64,000 nucleotides of DNA from an uncultured bacterium (lineage in GTDB: Bacteria > Bipolaricaulota > Bipolaricaulia > UBA7950 > UBA9294). Where the stretch lies: assembly GCA_903857865.1 (NCBI GenBank), contig CAIOGO010000020.1, positions 62,001-126,000 on the forward strand, given 5' to 3'. The notes under the pieces were generated by a model. It worked only from the letters and a program-made list of their open reading frames with translations, was not told where the DNA came from and did no database searches. Both the position numbers and the translations under genes were made by a program. The first letter of the stretch is position 1. Each line of letters begins with the position of its first letter. Positions 41,273-50,116 of the stretch are shown piece by piece.

Positions 41273-41484
41273 CCGATCTTTACGACATCTCGAACGGCGT
41301 CCTTCGGCACTCCCCGCAGGCCCTCCTCGCGACGATCCTCAAGGATCAACTCAATCGCGGAGGCGAGACTCTGCAGACATTCCTCCCTGCTTCGGCCCTG
41401 GCCGTTGGCGCCAGGGATCTCCGGGCAGTAGCCAATGTACCACTCGCCATCCTGTTCAATGACCGCAGTGAACTCGTTCCGCAT
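41269..41484 (-). CDS. hicB: HicB antitoxin
   Basis: 71 residues with the HicB core: FTAVIEQDGEWYIGYCPEIPGANGQG and the helix ECLQSLASAIELILEDR. It lacks a visible C-terminal DNA-binding domain, so autoregulation may need another protein. Confidence 0.9.
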   Translation of the reverse strand: MRNEFTAVIEQDGEWYIGYCPEIPGANGQGRSREECLQSLASAIELILEDRREEGLRGVPKDAVRDVVKIG

Positions 41485-41552
41485 CGCTACCCCTCCGCCA
41501 TGGCAGCGTATGGCAAGGCGATCCCGCAGTCAATCATCGGCCGCGATGCACC

Positions 41553-41585
41553 GCGCACAGGGAACGGCAAGAGGCAGGGCGCGGC
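41553..41585 (+). repeat. 33-bp dispersed repeat, copy 1
   Basis: GCGCACAGGGAACGGCAAGA and the following AGGCAGGGCGCGG recur with a single mismatch at 50860-50892, nine kilobases away. Confidence 0.8.
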
Positions 41586-41695
41586 CCCGCTGCCCGAGGC
41601 GAGTACTTGCGCGTTCACCGCGGAGCACGCAGAGAAGCGGGTGATATTGCAGTGCAAGACCAGACCCCGTCGCCTCACTCCCGCCACGAACGGAA

Positions 41696-41728
41696 GAGGA
41701 GTTCCGCAGGAACTCCCCAGCTGCCCGG
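41696..41728. repeat. Palindromic element, copy 1 (GGAGTTCC stem)
   Basis: AGGAGTTCC-gca-GGAACTCC, followed by CCAGCTGCCCGG. The same layout with a different but still self-complementary stem occurs at 50373-50417. Confidence 0.7.
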
Positions 41729-41785
41729 CCACGCAGAGCAGCCCTTGACCAGGCGATACAGCATCTGATCCTATCGAGCTCTTCT

Positions 41786-42157
41786 CTACGGCTTGCGGCG
41801 CTCCAGATTGACGAGAACGCGGCCGTTCTCTTGCTTGACTGCGTAGGTCTCAAGATCGTGCGTCCGGACGCCGGCCATCAGCGCGCCCGCCTTGAGGACC
41901 CTCGGGATTGGGATCCTCGGATCGCTCACCCGCTTCCCCGTCGCGAGCTCGAACCTCGCCTTGTGCAGCGGGCAGACGACACAGCCATTCTCGATCTTCC
42001 CCTCGTGGAGCGGCCCGTTCATGTGGGGGCAGCGATCGCCGAAGGCGTAGATGCCTTGCCCAACCTTGGCGAGGGCGATCTCGCGGTCGCCCACGTCAAC
42101 CTTCATCATTCCCCCGTCGGGGATCTCCCCCACCGCGGCGATGTCCTTCCATTCCAT
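41786..42157 (-). CDS. Rieske [2Fe-2S] ferredoxin
   Basis: 123 residues from ATG 42157, with AAGGAGG upstream. CPHMNGPLHEG and CPLHKARFELATG hold the two Cys and two His cluster ligands. Short soluble Rieske proteins of this kind donate electrons to oxygenases or act in NirD-like roles; no partner enzyme is adjacent. Confidence 0.93.
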   Translation of the reverse strand: MEWKDIAAVGEIPDGGMMKVDVGDREIALAKVGQGIYAFGDRCPHMNGPLHEGKIENGCVVCPLHKARFELATGKRVSDPRIPIPRVLKAGALMAGVRTHDLETYAVKQENGRVLVNLERRKP

Positions 42158-42334
42158 GGTGAGCCTCCTTCTTTGCCGCGCACACTCTGTCACTTCAGGA
42201 GGATTGAGCCAATTCGGTCGCCCACCGCACTCTCAGAAGAGCATCAATGCGAGATTGCGGGCCTGACTCAGCGCCCTAGTCTGCCAGCTTCCGACCCCGC
42301 CGGTCGACCCCGTCGCCCTCGAAAGTCAGCCGCG

Positions 42335-42754
42335 CTAGAAGACCCCGCGGAGGAAGGCAGCGGCTTCGTCAGAGATGCCGACGATCTTGTCGGTTGCTTG
42401 GCGGTAGAACTTGAAGTTGAGCTCAGTCTCCGGGCGACCGTCGTCCCAGTCGGAGAAGGGTTTGAGCTCGCTTCGTCCAAGGCGGCGCTTCGCGAGCGCG
42501 GTGCGCCGGACGGTGATGGTGACGCGCGGCGTCTGCCGGGCGAGCCCGGACTTCAGCGGAGTTGGTTCGGCCGAGGTGACGATCCCGCTCGCGATCAGGC
42601 CCGAGCCGCCCTCGTTCTCGCTCGCGAAGATGAAGATCGTGTCGCCCGCAGCGACCTTCTTGCCGCCGTACATCGTCTTCTGGTTCGCGAACGCGAACGT
42701 CTCTGCCCCAGGGTCACGGACCTCGGCCTTGATCGCGTACGCTCTCTCCCCCAT
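42335..42754 (-). CDS. Hypothetical protein with possible PUA/EVE-like fold
   Basis: 139 residues. The region GDTIFIFASENEGGSGLIASGIVTSAEP is a beta-rich core reminiscent of EVE/ASCH domains that read modified bases, and TELNFKFYRQATDKIVGISDEAAAFLRGVF closes the fold. The assignment is by eye. It lies alone between the Rieske and flavodoxin-like genes. Confidence 0.5.
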   Translation of the reverse strand: MGERAYAIKAEVRDPGAETFAFANQKTMYGGKKVAAGDTIFIFASENEGGSGLIASGIVTSAEPTPLKSGLARQTPRVTITVRRTALAKRRLGRSELKPFSDWDDGRPETELNFKFYRQATDKIVGISDEAAAFLRGVF

Positions 42755-42820
42755 TACCCTCCGAGGAACCTGTGACCACTTGTGCTCGAGTGTCCCCGAT
42801 AGATGGGGACTTGAAGCGCC

Positions 42821-43306
42821 CTAGCTCACCTTCTGCGCCAGGTCCCGCGCGAAGGCTTCGGCTCGCTTGAGATCCTCGACGTTCGGCCGCTTCTTGTTGA
42901 GGCCGCCGAAGTACCGGAGGAACATGTTGGTGTTGAAGCCGGGGCAGCCGAACTCACTGACGATCGCGTAGCCCCTGGCCTCGAGCTTCGCGCGGAGAGC
43001 CGCGTGGTTGCTGCGGATGAAGCCCTCCGTGACGATGAACGCTGGGGCGCCGCAGGTCGAGAAGATGAACGCCTTCTTGGCGTCGACCGAGGGCAGCTTG
43101 TCGGCAAGATCGAGAATCGGCTTGTAGTGCTTGCCGCTGTCGATTCCCGAGCCGAAGCCGACGAGGTCGTACCCGGCAAGCTCCGCCGGACTCACTTCGC
43201 GTGGCGCCACGATCCTTGCACCGAGAACCTCTGCGAGGACCTTGGCCACGGCTTCCGTATTCTTGTGATGGTACGAGTGCAGCACCAAGAGACTCTTGAT
43301 CGACAT
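42821..43306 (-). CDS. Flavodoxin-domain protein
   Basis: 161 residues. LVLHSYHHKNTEAVAKVLAEVL resembles an FMN phosphate loop but with His-His-Lys-Asn in place of the usual small residues; GFGSGIDSGKHYKPILDLADKLP and FSTCGAPAF follow. It is similar to flavodoxins encoded with anaerobic redox proteins. Probable electron carrier or protoporphyrinogen-oxidase-like. Confidence 0.85.
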   Translation of the reverse strand: MSIKSLLVLHSYHHKNTEAVAKVLAEVLGARIVAPREVSPAELAGYDLVGFGSGIDSGKHYKPILDLADKLPSVDAKKAFIFSTCGAPAFIVTEGFIRSNHAALRAKLEARGYAIVSEFGCPGFNTNMFLRYFGGLNKKRPNVEDLKRAEAFARDLAQKVS

Positions 43307-43455
43307 GCGCTTCCCTCCGTCTACGGGGCTTCTGTTCAGAGAGTGATTCTACTCCCGGCGTAGTCCTTCCCTGCTCACGTGCGCTCGACAATCCCTTCCG
43401 CGGGATGTCGGTGCGTTGTTGCACCCGGGACCTCGTCCCCGCACATGATGCAGGC

Positions 43456-43761
43456 TCATCCCGAGCGGACGTAGACCACCACTTCTTTCTCGAGCCGACT
43501 CCCCAGGCGATCCCGCTCGACTTGCAGGTCGTAGTGGACCTGCAAGTTCGACCAGAACGTCTCCGTCATGCCGAAATAGCGGGCCAGCCGCAGGGCTGTG
43601 TCCGGGCTGATCGCCCGCTTGCCATGCACGATCTCGTTGACACGGCGCGGAGCGACCCCGATGTCCTTCGACAGCCGATACTGGCTAATGCCAAGCGGCT
43701 CAAGGAACTCCTCCATCAGGATCTCGCCGGGATGTACTGGCGCCATCTTCTGTGCGGCCAT
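43456..43761 (-). CDS. higA: HigA-family antitoxin
   Basis: 101 residues from ATG 43761. PVHPGEILMEEFLEPLGISQYRLSKDIGV and the helix-turn-helix to RAISPDTALRLARYFGMTETFW are diagnostic of HigA/VapI XRE-type antitoxins. It follows higB by ten bases. Confidence 0.92.
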   Translation of the reverse strand: MAAQKMAPVHPGEILMEEFLEPLGISQYRLSKDIGVAPRRVNEIVHGKRAISPDTALRLARYFGMTETFWSNLQVHYDLQVERDRLGSRLEKEVVVYVRSG

Positions 43762-43771
43762 GGAAACCTCC

Positions 43772-44053
43772 TCAGTGGTAGTCGACCATCTCCACACCGT
43801 ACGCATCGCCGCGCTTCCACTCGAAGCACAGCCGCCACTGATCATTGATTCGAATGCTGTACTGACCCTCCCGGCGGCCCGAGAGCTTCTCCAGCCGGTT
43901 TCCCGGTGGAACACGCAGGTCCTGTAACGAGCCCGCCGCATGAAGGATGGCGAGCTTCTTCCACGCGGCTCGTCGGAGATCTGGCGAGAAGTCCGGCACC
44001 CGGTCGCGTGCGAAGACCAGCCTGGTACGCGAGTCAGCGAAGGTCCGGATCAT
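43772..44053 (-). CDS. higB: HigB-family toxin
   Basis: 93 residues. WKKLAILHAAGSLQDLRVPPGNRLEKLSG and YSIRINDQWRLCFEW are the RelE-fold core of the HigB (plasmid-killer) family, a ribosome-dependent RNase. Toxin-first order, as usual for higBA. Confidence 0.92.
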   Translation of the reverse strand: MIRTFADSRTRLVFARDRVPDFSPDLRRAAWKKLAILHAAGSLQDLRVPPGNRLEKLSGRREGQYSIRINDQWRLCFEWKRGDAYGVEMVDYH

Positions 44054-44061
44054 CGTTTCGT

Positions 44062-44090
44062 ATAATAACGCTGTGCGATAATACCGTCAA
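44062..44090 (-). promoter_or_regulatory. higBA promoter with imperfect operator palindrome
   Basis: Minus strand: TTGACG (44090-44085), 17 bases, TATTAT (44067-44062), eight bases before the ATG. GTATTATCGC and GCGTTATTATAC form an imperfect inverted repeat that overlaps the -10, a likely HigA site. Confidence 0.6.
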
Positions 44091-44450
44091 GGGACACTAT
44101 GGCAAAGGCGCTGCCCAGAGTGAGAACTCGCCCGCCGGGCAATCCGTGGTAGGCCCCGACGCCAGAGCGCTATCCCCTCGCCAGCAGGGATCCTGATGCG
44201 ATAGGCTCAATCCCGCTACCTGTACTGGGCCTATGCGAGGAGTCAAGACCTCACCCCGCCGCCGTGATCCCAACACCGATCGCCCGAGATGAGTATTGTG
44301 TCCCCGGAACTCGGATCGAGATGAGTATTGTGTCCCCGGAACTCGCCGCATGCCATCTACAAGACCGGCGGACCGTTCTGCCCTCCCGCTCTGAAGGAGG
44401 CTTGACATTCGATACAGCATCTAACCCCGTCGCCCGACGCGCAGGCTGAC
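44091..44450. other. Gene-free stretch with tandem and dispersed repeats
   Basis: It holds one AGTCAAGACCTCACCCCGCC copy (from 44241) and a perfect 29-bp tandem pair. No gene is supported. Confidence 0.5.
44285..44345. repeat. 29-bp tandem duplication
   Basis: CGAGATGAGTATTGTGTCCC plus the next nine bases occur at 44285-44313 and identically at 44317-44345, separated by three bases. Two copies only, so not a CRISPR. Confidence 0.85.
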
Positions 44451-44942
44451 TCACCCACAGCGCAGGCGACAGAGGCTGGCGATCAGCAACAGCGTCCAGA
44501 TCAGCAGCAGCGCGCCCTCCAGGACGTAGTACCAGCTCTTCTGCACGCCTTCATGTGAGAACACCCCGGTGTGGTTCGTCATCACCGGCCCGCAGTGGTT
44601 GCGGATGTTCCCCTCCAGTTTCTTGCACCGGTCCAGCTTCTGACTCTGGTACGATCGGAAGACGTGAGTGAACCTGAGGCTCGCCAAGTTCACGACAAGC
44701 CCCAGCGTTGCGATCCCCGCAACGAAGCTCAACCGCAGCCAATGTCCGCGTCCGCCGAAGAGCGCACTCCCGACCGCTGCAAGAAGAATCGCATTCGCCG
44801 CAGTGAAAATGCTGATGACCTGCCACAGAAGGGAGTTGTAGTGCTGCGCCGAGTCCTGCGCCGCTTTGTACTCCTGGAGCGCGACCTCCAATCTCTTCTC
44901 CTCTGGCACGATGATGGTATCAGGGTTCTCGTGACTACACAT
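44451..44942 (-). CDS. Small membrane protein coupled to the restriction-modification genes
   Basis: 163 residues. After a charged N-terminal helix (about 15-37) come spans near 38-62 and 68-90, a soluble segment of about 45 residues with two Cys, then a C-terminal span near 138-158. It overlaps the end of the 46-aa ORF by eight bases. I do not recognise the family; the layout is like small membrane effectors found beside defence genes, but that is inference. Confidence 0.7.
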   Translation of the reverse strand: MCSHENPDTIIVPEEKRLEVALQEYKAAQDSAQHYNSLLWQVISIFTAANAILLAAVGSALFGGRGHWLRLSFVAGIATLGLVVNLASLRFTHVFRSYQSQKLDRCKKLEGNIRNHCGPVMTNHTGVFSHEGVQKSWYYVLEGALLLIWTLLLIASLCRLRCG

Positions 44943-45075
44943 CTCGTTCTCCTTTTCTCGCTCCTGGCGTCTGGGCCAGGTCGTCTTGGATGGCCTGCAG
45001 CTCTTCGAGCGCGGCTTGGAGGTCTTCGATGATCTCGGCGGCGAGGACGTCGGGGCGTGATGTGATGGTCATCAT
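44935..45075 (-). CDS. 46-aa ORF coupled to the restriction-modification gene
   Basis: ATG 45075 overlaps the TGA of the upstream gene (ATGA), and the ORF ends inside the membrane-protein start. The peptide opens with [20 protein letters not shown], an acidic amphipathic helix that by eye resembles tails found on type I HsdM subunits. It is too short for ordinary gene calling. It could be a real subunit or simply a coupling ORF. Confidence 0.55.
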   Translation of the reverse strand: MMTITSRPDVLAAEIIEDLQAALEELQAIQDDLAQTPGARKGERDV

Positions 45076-48000
45076 AGAGCCGTGAACCTCGTCTCGTCGA
45101 CGCGGCGGATCTGTCCTAGGGTTTCGAGGGTTTCGAGAATCTCCTGCAGGCGGTCCTTCCGCGCTCCCTTGAAGGTGCTTGCGAGTTGCAGCATGTCGAG
45201 CGGCTCAGGGCTCCGCGAAAGGGCGGCGGTGACGGCTGCGGCCTGTTCAACCAGTGTCTTGGGCCAAGATTCTTTCCGCCGCCGTCGCTCAGGACTGGGT
45301 TTGGCCTCTTCCTCAATCCCCGTCTGCACGGCTCCTTCCGGATTCTGGTAGGCGGGGCGCAGCCAGCGGATCTCTCCTTGGGCCTCCTTGTCTGCTCGCT
45401 CTCGATTCAAGGCGGCGAGGCGTTCGAGAATCTCAGCCTCAGGGAGGGCGGCTGGCCAGCCGTACGCGGAGGCGACGACTTGATCGAGTTCGTCGTGGAG
45501 CTGACGAAGAACGGACACGAGACCCTGTTCGTGAATCGTACGCTCGGCTTCGCTGAGTGTCTCTTCACTGCGAAGCTTCTCAAGCACGTTGTACATCCCG
45601 GTGAGCGTGAGATTCGGATGCAGGTTCTGCTGGCGCTTGCGATGGGCATCGAGTCTCTCGGCCAGATTGCGGATCTTCTCAGTTTGCCTCTCCATCGGAA
45701 CGGGAAATGGGAACGTTTCGAAGCATTCTGACTTGACGTAGACAGGCCTATCAACCAGTCGGCTTCCCGCAGCGGCGGCCCAAGTCACGTGAATGCGACT
45801 TGAGAGGAGACCAAGAACATAGGCGTCATCGGAGGCGATGCCGACGAGCTTGTTGTCGGGCAGGATTCCTGCGTCCAGGAAGATGAAGAACCGATGCTTG
45901 GCAGTTTCCACTGTGGCGATGTAGCGGTCGAGTCGCTCAAGCGCTGGACGGAAGCTCCCGCGCGGCTCCCCGAAGATCCACCAGTTCTCTCGGTAGGTGG
46001 CTCTCTGGTTCTGATCGCGCTCAGGTTTCACCCGTTCAAGAACCCATTGGTAGACCTCGGGAAAGCAGTCGCGAACCTCACCCTCCTGCAAGCCAAACAG
46101 GTCGATCACCATCACTCCCCGCGGACCCTGGGTGATATCACGTCCGTTGCGGTACGGCCGGATGTGGCGCTCGAGGCCGGGTATCCGCCCCAAGCCGAGA
46201 TCGGCCGCCTGTTTCTGTGTCACGATGAAGCCCGAGCCATGCAGCTTGACACCCGGGCAGCTGATGCCGCTGTTGGCCTTGAGCTGGATTGCATCGGACA
46301 CAGGAGGGCCGACCGTCAAATCAGGGTGAATCTTCCCGACCTGCTCACTCAGCTCCACGTTTCGTCCGAGCTCTCCTGACGGCGATTCGCTCTCCACGGT
46401 GACAAGCCGGCCTTCCAGCTCGCCCGCACCGGCGACGGTCATTGCGATTCGGACATCGGCTCCATCGGCGTCATCAACCCACGGATGGTCGGGAATCGCG
46501 AACAGTATCGACACGGGGTCCTTGGCTCGCAGATGCTTCTCCATCACGCGACGGTTGAGGGTCTGGCGCACGCTGTTGGTGGTGATGAAGCCAAACCGCT
46601 GAAGCTTCCCCTCACGGACTAGTTCTGCAGCATGGTCCCACCAGTACATGACGTAGTCGCAGGTTTCGGGAAGATCGGGGTGTGCCGCGCGGATGGCTTC
46701 CGCGTAGCCGTCCCCCAGCTCGGTCCGCATTCTCCAGTTGCCGATGTAGGGGGGATTGCCGATGACAAAATCGGCGGGCGGCCAATAGGCACTCCTCGGA
46801 TTGATGTAGCGAACCACGGGTACACGCGCCGTCTCGTCGGGCACTTCCTCACCGGTCGTAGGATGGCGCTTCTTGGTCCGTCCATCCCATCGAGTCATCG
46901 GCTTACCATCGTCCTCGACCACGGGTTCCTCGCGATCCCACAGCAGAACGGCGTCCTTCTCAAGCATGTTGCGAACCTCTCGGATGATCGGCTCGGGCGG
47001 ACTGACGTCACCTCGAGTCCGCACATGCCACTGGAGATAGCCGATCCAGAGAACAAGATCCGCGACAGCGACGGCCCGCGGATTCACTTCGAGGCCGAAG
47101 AACTGATGAGGGTCGACAGTCAAGCCCAGGGTTTCGAGGACCCGCGACTCCCCCAGACTCTCGAGGGTGTCGAGCACCTCGCCCTCCAGCCGCTTGAGAT
47201 GCTCCAGCGTGACGTAGAGGAAGTTGCCGGACCCACACGCAGGATCGAGTACGCGGACTTTGCAGAGACGATCGTGGAAGGCATCCAGCTCGCGCTTGGC
47301 TTGATCGTCCTTTCCCTGTCGAACGTAGGTCATGGCGGCAGCTTGCACGGCTTGCCACTCCGCTCTCAACGGCTCGATAACAGTGGGGAGCACAAGGCGC
47401 TCCACGTATGCGCGAGGGGTGAAGTGCGCGCCCAGTCTGTGCCGCTCTGCCGAATCGAGCGCACGTTCAAGAAGTGTTCCAAAGATCGCTGGTTCGACGT
47501 CGCGCCAGTCGGCGCGCGCCGCCTCGATGAGAAGGTCTATCTGTGGCGGCGTCAGCGGGAGCGCTGTTGCTTCCTGAAAAAGGTGACCATTGAAGTGCCG
47601 AATGTCTGCGCGAAGCGATGTGGAGAAAGACCCTGCCTTCATTGCTTGCCAGAGCTCCTGCACCATCGGGGCAAAGGCTGTGGGCTGGCCCCGGAGAGTC
47701 TCCAGCAGCTCCGTGAAACGGCGTTCGGGGAGTAGATCAATGTCTTCGGCGAACATGGTGAAGATCGCACGCATGAGGAAGGCGGCGACATCATTCGGGT
47801 TGTGGCCTGCGTCCTCGAGGGACCGTGCCAGAGCGGCCAAATGGGCGGCAATCTCCCTCGTGACACGGGCGCTCTGGTGCGATGGATCAAGTGCCATCGG
47901 ATCCATCCAGATGTAGCGCAGACGTTCACGGATGGACTCGTCCGCAAGCTCTTCGAGTCGGATGCGGAAACGAAGAGGATCGGGGTACGGTACGTAGATG

Positions 48001-48506
48001 CCCCCTGTACACGTGAATTCCGAGAAGACCTCAATGACGTTGCCAACGTCAACGACCAGTATGAAAGGCGGGCGGCCTTCCGCAGCTGGGAGGTTCCTGG
48101 CATAGCGATCCGCCTGATTCCTTGCGCGGAGCATGATCCCATCCCAGCCCTGTGTCCCGCGGACGCCCGTGCCGCGACGCCGTGGAGATTCCGCAGGAAG
48201 AAGCGGGAGCCCGCACTGAGCCGCGATTTCCCTCTCTACACCCTGCTTGGCTTCGAGAACGAAGCATCCCCGTTTGTAGAGGTCGATGAAGCCTGTCGTG
48301 AACTCGCCTGTTGCCTTCATCAAGGGCACTGAGCGCTCGAATACGTAGGCGTTCTCCTCGTTCTCGGCTCTCGCGGGATCTGCATGAGGCACTTCAAGGA
48401 CGTCGCAGAGCTCGGTAAGGAAGAGCTGGTAGTTGGAGCGCTCGGCGGCGCCTGACTGGACCCAGCGCTCGACGAAATCTCGCGCTCGTTCTTCAGGTGT
48501 CGTCAT
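45072..48506 (-). CDS. MmeI-like (type IIL) restriction-modification enzyme
   Basis: 1144 residues. The N-terminus has a D-x9-E-x-K nuclease motif (Asp75, Glu85, Lys87 in [16 protein letters not shown]). A helical linker leads to [18 protein letters not shown], adenine-methyltransferase motif [11 protein letters not shown] (421-430) and motif IV NPPY (584-587). The remaining ~550 residues should contain the target-recognition domain and a wHTH-like tail. One chain would thus both cut and methylate. DISARM DrmMI and BREX PglX enzymes share the MTase part, but none of their partner genes is here. Confidence 0.85.
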   Translation of the reverse strand: MTTPEERARDFVERWVQSGAAERSNYQLFLTELCDVLEVPHADPARAENEENAYVFERSVPLMKATGEFTTGFIDLYKRGCFVLEAKQGVEREIAAQCGLPLLPAESPRRRGTGVRGTQGWDGIMLRARNQADRYARNLPAAEGRPPFILVVDVGNVIEVFSEFTCTGGIYVPYPDPLRFRIRLEELADESIRERLRYIWMDPMALDPSHQSARVTREIAAHLAALARSLEDAGHNPNDVAAFLMRAIFTMFAEDIDLLPERRFTELLETLRGQPTAFAPMVQELWQAMKAGSFSTSLRADIRHFNGHLFQEATALPLTPPQIDLLIEAARADWRDVEPAIFGTLLERALDSAERHRLGAHFTPRAYVERLVLPTVIEPLRAEWQAVQAAAMTYVRQGKDDQAKRELDAFHDRLCKVRVLDPACGSGNFLYVTLEHLKRLEGEVLDTLESLGESRVLETLGLTVDPHQFFGLEVNPRAVAVADLVLWIGYLQWHVRTRGDVSPPEPIIREVRNMLEKDAVLLWDREEPVVEDDGKPMTRWDGRTKKRHPTTGEEVPDETARVPVVRYINPRSAYWPPADFVIGNPPYIGNWRMRTELGDGYAEAIRAAHPDLPETCDYVMYWWDHAAELVREGKLQRFGFITTNSVRQTLNRRVMEKHLRAKDPVSILFAIPDHPWVDDADGADVRIAMTVAGAGELEGRLVTVESESPSGELGRNVELSEQVGKIHPDLTVGPPVSDAIQLKANSGISCPGVKLHGSGFIVTQKQAADLGLGRIPGLERHIRPYRNGRDITQGPRGVMVIDLFGLQEGEVRDCFPEVYQWVLERVKPERDQNQRATYRENWWIFGEPRGSFRPALERLDRYIATVETAKHRFFIFLDAGILPDNKLVGIASDDAYVLGLLSSRIHVTWAAAAGSRLVDRPVYVKSECFETFPFPVPMERQTEKIRNLAERLDAHRKRQQNLHPNLTLTGMYNVLEKLRSEETLSEAERTIHEQGLVSVLRQLHDELDQVVASAYGWPAALPEAEILERLAALNRERADKEAQGEIRWLRPAYQNPEGAVQTGIEEEAKPSPERRRRKESWPKTLVEQAAAVTAALSRSPEPLDMLQLASTFKGARKDRLQEILETLETLGQIRRVDETRFTAL

Positions 48507-48873
48507 CTTTCAGCTTCGTCTCCTGGCGCGAATCGCCGCTTGGGTCTAGCGGTGCGGCGGCGCTCCTCCAAACGGATCTACGTGAGTCTAACGAAGCCGA
48601 TGGTTCAATCCAAGACGGGGGGAAGTGAGAGAAAGGCAGAAGAGGGCTTGTGGCATGTAGCGCGTAGGCCGATTCGTTGGGTCTGTTGAGTTCGTTGAGT
48701 TCATTGAATCCGTTGGGTCAGCGAAGCGAGTTCGCGGCGCGTGTGTCCGTGGCTGCCGGGCGCTCTCTATTGCCCGCACCTAGAAGAGAAGGGCTACTCG
48801 ACGACACAGGTTGCCGATGTCGCTGGCCACTCGGATGGCTTCTCACGAGCGGAGGGGCGCGGAAGGCGCAACG
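48507..48873. other. Gene-free stretch upstream of the restriction-modification gene
   Basis: About 370 bases. It includes a 9-bp tandem repeat at 48673-48717. Frames are open, but none looks like a protein. I see no good promoter for the 48506 start. Confidence 0.45.
48673..48717. repeat. Five 9-bp tandem units
   Basis: Units TTCGTTGGG, TCTGTTGAG, TTCGTTGAG, TTCATTGAA, TCCGTTGGG share the consensus TTCGTTGAG. Confidence 0.8.
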
Positions 48874-49329
48874 CTACGACGCGCGACCGCCGGACTGCGG
48901 GGAAGGGCTTCGCTCTAGCCAGCGCACGAGGCGCTCGGAGAGCCAGACGGCCTCCTCAATCGCCTCGGCGACATCATGAGGGGAAACGTGGACGGCACCC
49001 TCGTAGATTTCCTTGTTGCGCAATCCCCGCAGTCGTTGGTAGTAGTCGATGCGCGTGCGCTCGATCGCGAGGGTGTCCCCGAGCGACTCGAGCACGAACT
49101 GGTGCTTGCCCAGAACGTTGGTCGAGCGGAGTCCCTCGGCGCGTAGGGCCGCCAGGGCGCAACTGAGAATGGCGTGATACGCCTGCTCGATTCGCGTCTC
49201 GGGGTGGTTCTCTACGCGCCGGGCATCGTCGAGGCGACGCGCGATTCCAGCCAGAAGTTGTCGGATCTCCTCCGGCACGGTCGGCTCTCGTCTCAACTCG
49301 CCGCGGAGGATCATTTCTTCGAGGCTCAC
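48874..49329 (-). CDS. HEPN-domain protein, partner of the MNT gene
   Basis: 151 residues, all helical. IEQAYHAILSCALAALRAEGLR and the RLRGLRNKEIYEG segment near residue 103 fit the HEPN fold. The usual RxxxxH catalytic pair is not obvious; RNKEIY sits where the RNase motif would be. It overlaps the MNT gene by ATGA and is the likely toxin of the pair. Confidence 0.82.
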   Translation of the reverse strand: MSLEEMILRGELRREPTVPEEIRQLLAGIARRLDDARRVENHPETRIEQAYHAILSCALAALRAEGLRSTNVLGKHQFVLESLGDTLAIERTRIDYYQRLRGLRNKEIYEGAVHVSPHDVAEAIEEAVWLSERLVRWLERSPSPQSGGRAS

Positions 49330-49901
49330 GCCGCACCTCCGACTACGGGGATCCGAGGTCCGTCGTGAGTGCGTCGCACGAACGATTCAGCATCCTGCCG
49401 TGCTTCGTCGTACTCGACTGGCCTGTATGCCGTGGGGTTGATCTCCCGGTGCAGAATTCCAGCTGCTTCCCGCAGGGGCGAGCTCAGATCGCGAAGCGAG
49501 GCGCGCCCGACGATCATGAGATCGATGTCACTGTCGCTGCGCTCTTCCCCACGAGCATGGCTGCCGTACACATACGCAAGCTCGATCCGGTCGGCGACCG
49601 ACGCAAGCGTTTCGCGAAGGACGTCGGCTATGCCCACGGTCTTGCGGACGATCGAGCGCAGTTCGTCGTAGATCGGGCACCGTGGATCGAGGCTGTAGAT
49701 GATCTGGCGGCCGACGCGCTTGGACTTGAGAATGCCCACCGCAGTGAGGGCATGCAGCTCCCGGGCGACGTGGCGACTGTTGACGCCCGTCCGCCGCTCC
49801 AACTCGCGCAGGTGGAGCCCATCGGGCTCCCTGTAGAGTTCGCGAAGAATCGCACTGCGCGTCTTCGGAAACAAGGCGCTAGCGAGAGCGTTTGAGGACA
49901 T
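49326..49901 (-). CDS. Minimal nucleotidyltransferase with N-terminal winged helix (MNT antitoxin)
   Basis: 191 residues from ATG 49901. Residues about 12-70 form an ArsR-like winged helix (LRELERRTGVNSRHVARELHAL); the nucleotidyltransferase follows with GSHARGEERSDSDIDL. MNT antitoxins AMPylate or otherwise neutralise HEPN toxins; the fused DNA-binding domain would give autoregulation. An earlier in-frame ATG at 49922 lies between the -35 and -10, so it cannot be on the mRNA from that promoter. Confidence 0.85.
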   Translation of the reverse strand: MSSNALASALFPKTRSAILRELYREPDGLHLRELERRTGVNSRHVARELHALTAVGILKSKRVGRQIIYSLDPRCPIYDELRSIVRKTVGIADVLRETLASVADRIELAYVYGSHARGEERSDSDIDLMIVGRASLRDLSSPLREAAGILHREINPTAYRPVEYDEARQDAESFVRRTHDGPRIPVVGGAA

Positions 49902-49911
49902 TTCGTCATCA

Positions 49912-49939
49912 ATTGTAGACATTCTGTCTGCGATGTCAA
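49912..49939 (-). promoter_or_regulatory. MNT-HEPN promoter with operator in the spacer
   Basis: Minus strand: TTGACA (49939-49934), 16 bases, TACAAT (49917-49912). The palindrome AGACA-ttc-TGTCT (49917-49929) fills the spacer, an ideal position for a repressor. The ATG at 49901 is ten bases past the -10, so the mRNA is nearly leaderless. Confidence 0.7.
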
Positions 49940-49941
49940 TG

Positions 49942-50067
49942 GCTGTCGGCCGATGGCTGCTCGGTAACGACCGTTCCGAGCAGCTAGGAAGAAGCCAGTG
50001 CTTCGGCTGCTTCTTCTGACGGGGCCGACAGCTAGCGAGTTCTCCCGCTGCATGCGTGGAGAACTCG
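49942..50067. ncRNA. Cluster of four stems with a three-way-junction layout
   Basis: Outer stem GCTGTCGGCC (49942-49951)/GGCCGACAGC (50023-50032) encloses GCTGCTCGG/CCGAGCAGC (49956-49964, 49976-49984) and GAAGAAGC/GCTTCTTC (49988-49995, 50009-50016). A fourth perfect 10-bp hairpin follows (50036-50045, 50058-50067). It could be a structured RNA or palindromic mobile DNA. There is no protein frame and no clear promoter. Confidence 0.45.
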
Positions 50068-50116
50068 TGGTCGGTGCTCGCTGCCGAACTCCAGGCTCGG
50101 ACGGCGTCGGCTTGGG

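Larger units (their letters stand above)
41485..41785. other. 300-bp non-coding stretch made mostly of dispersed repeats
   Basis: It contains a 33-bp repeat shared with 50860-50892, a copy of the GCAAGACC motif (41651-41674) and the palindromic element at 41696-41728. There is no gene. Confidence 0.6.

Noticed and set aside
44285-44345. A CRISPR array
   Set aside because: Only two repeats with a three-base gap and no spacers or cas genes.
44451-48506. A DISARM or BREX system
   Set aside because: The methylase part resembles DrmMI/PglX, but no helicase, PglZ, DrmA/B/C or BrxC genes occur in the window.
48741-48900. A remnant of a tyrosine recombinase (a VAGHSDGF-like stretch)
   Set aside because: The similarity is a handful of residues in a frame without other integrase motifs; it could be chance.
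49902-49922. The ATG at 49922 as start of the MNT antitoxin
   Set aside because: It lies between the -35 and -10 boxes of the promoter, so it would not be on the transcript.
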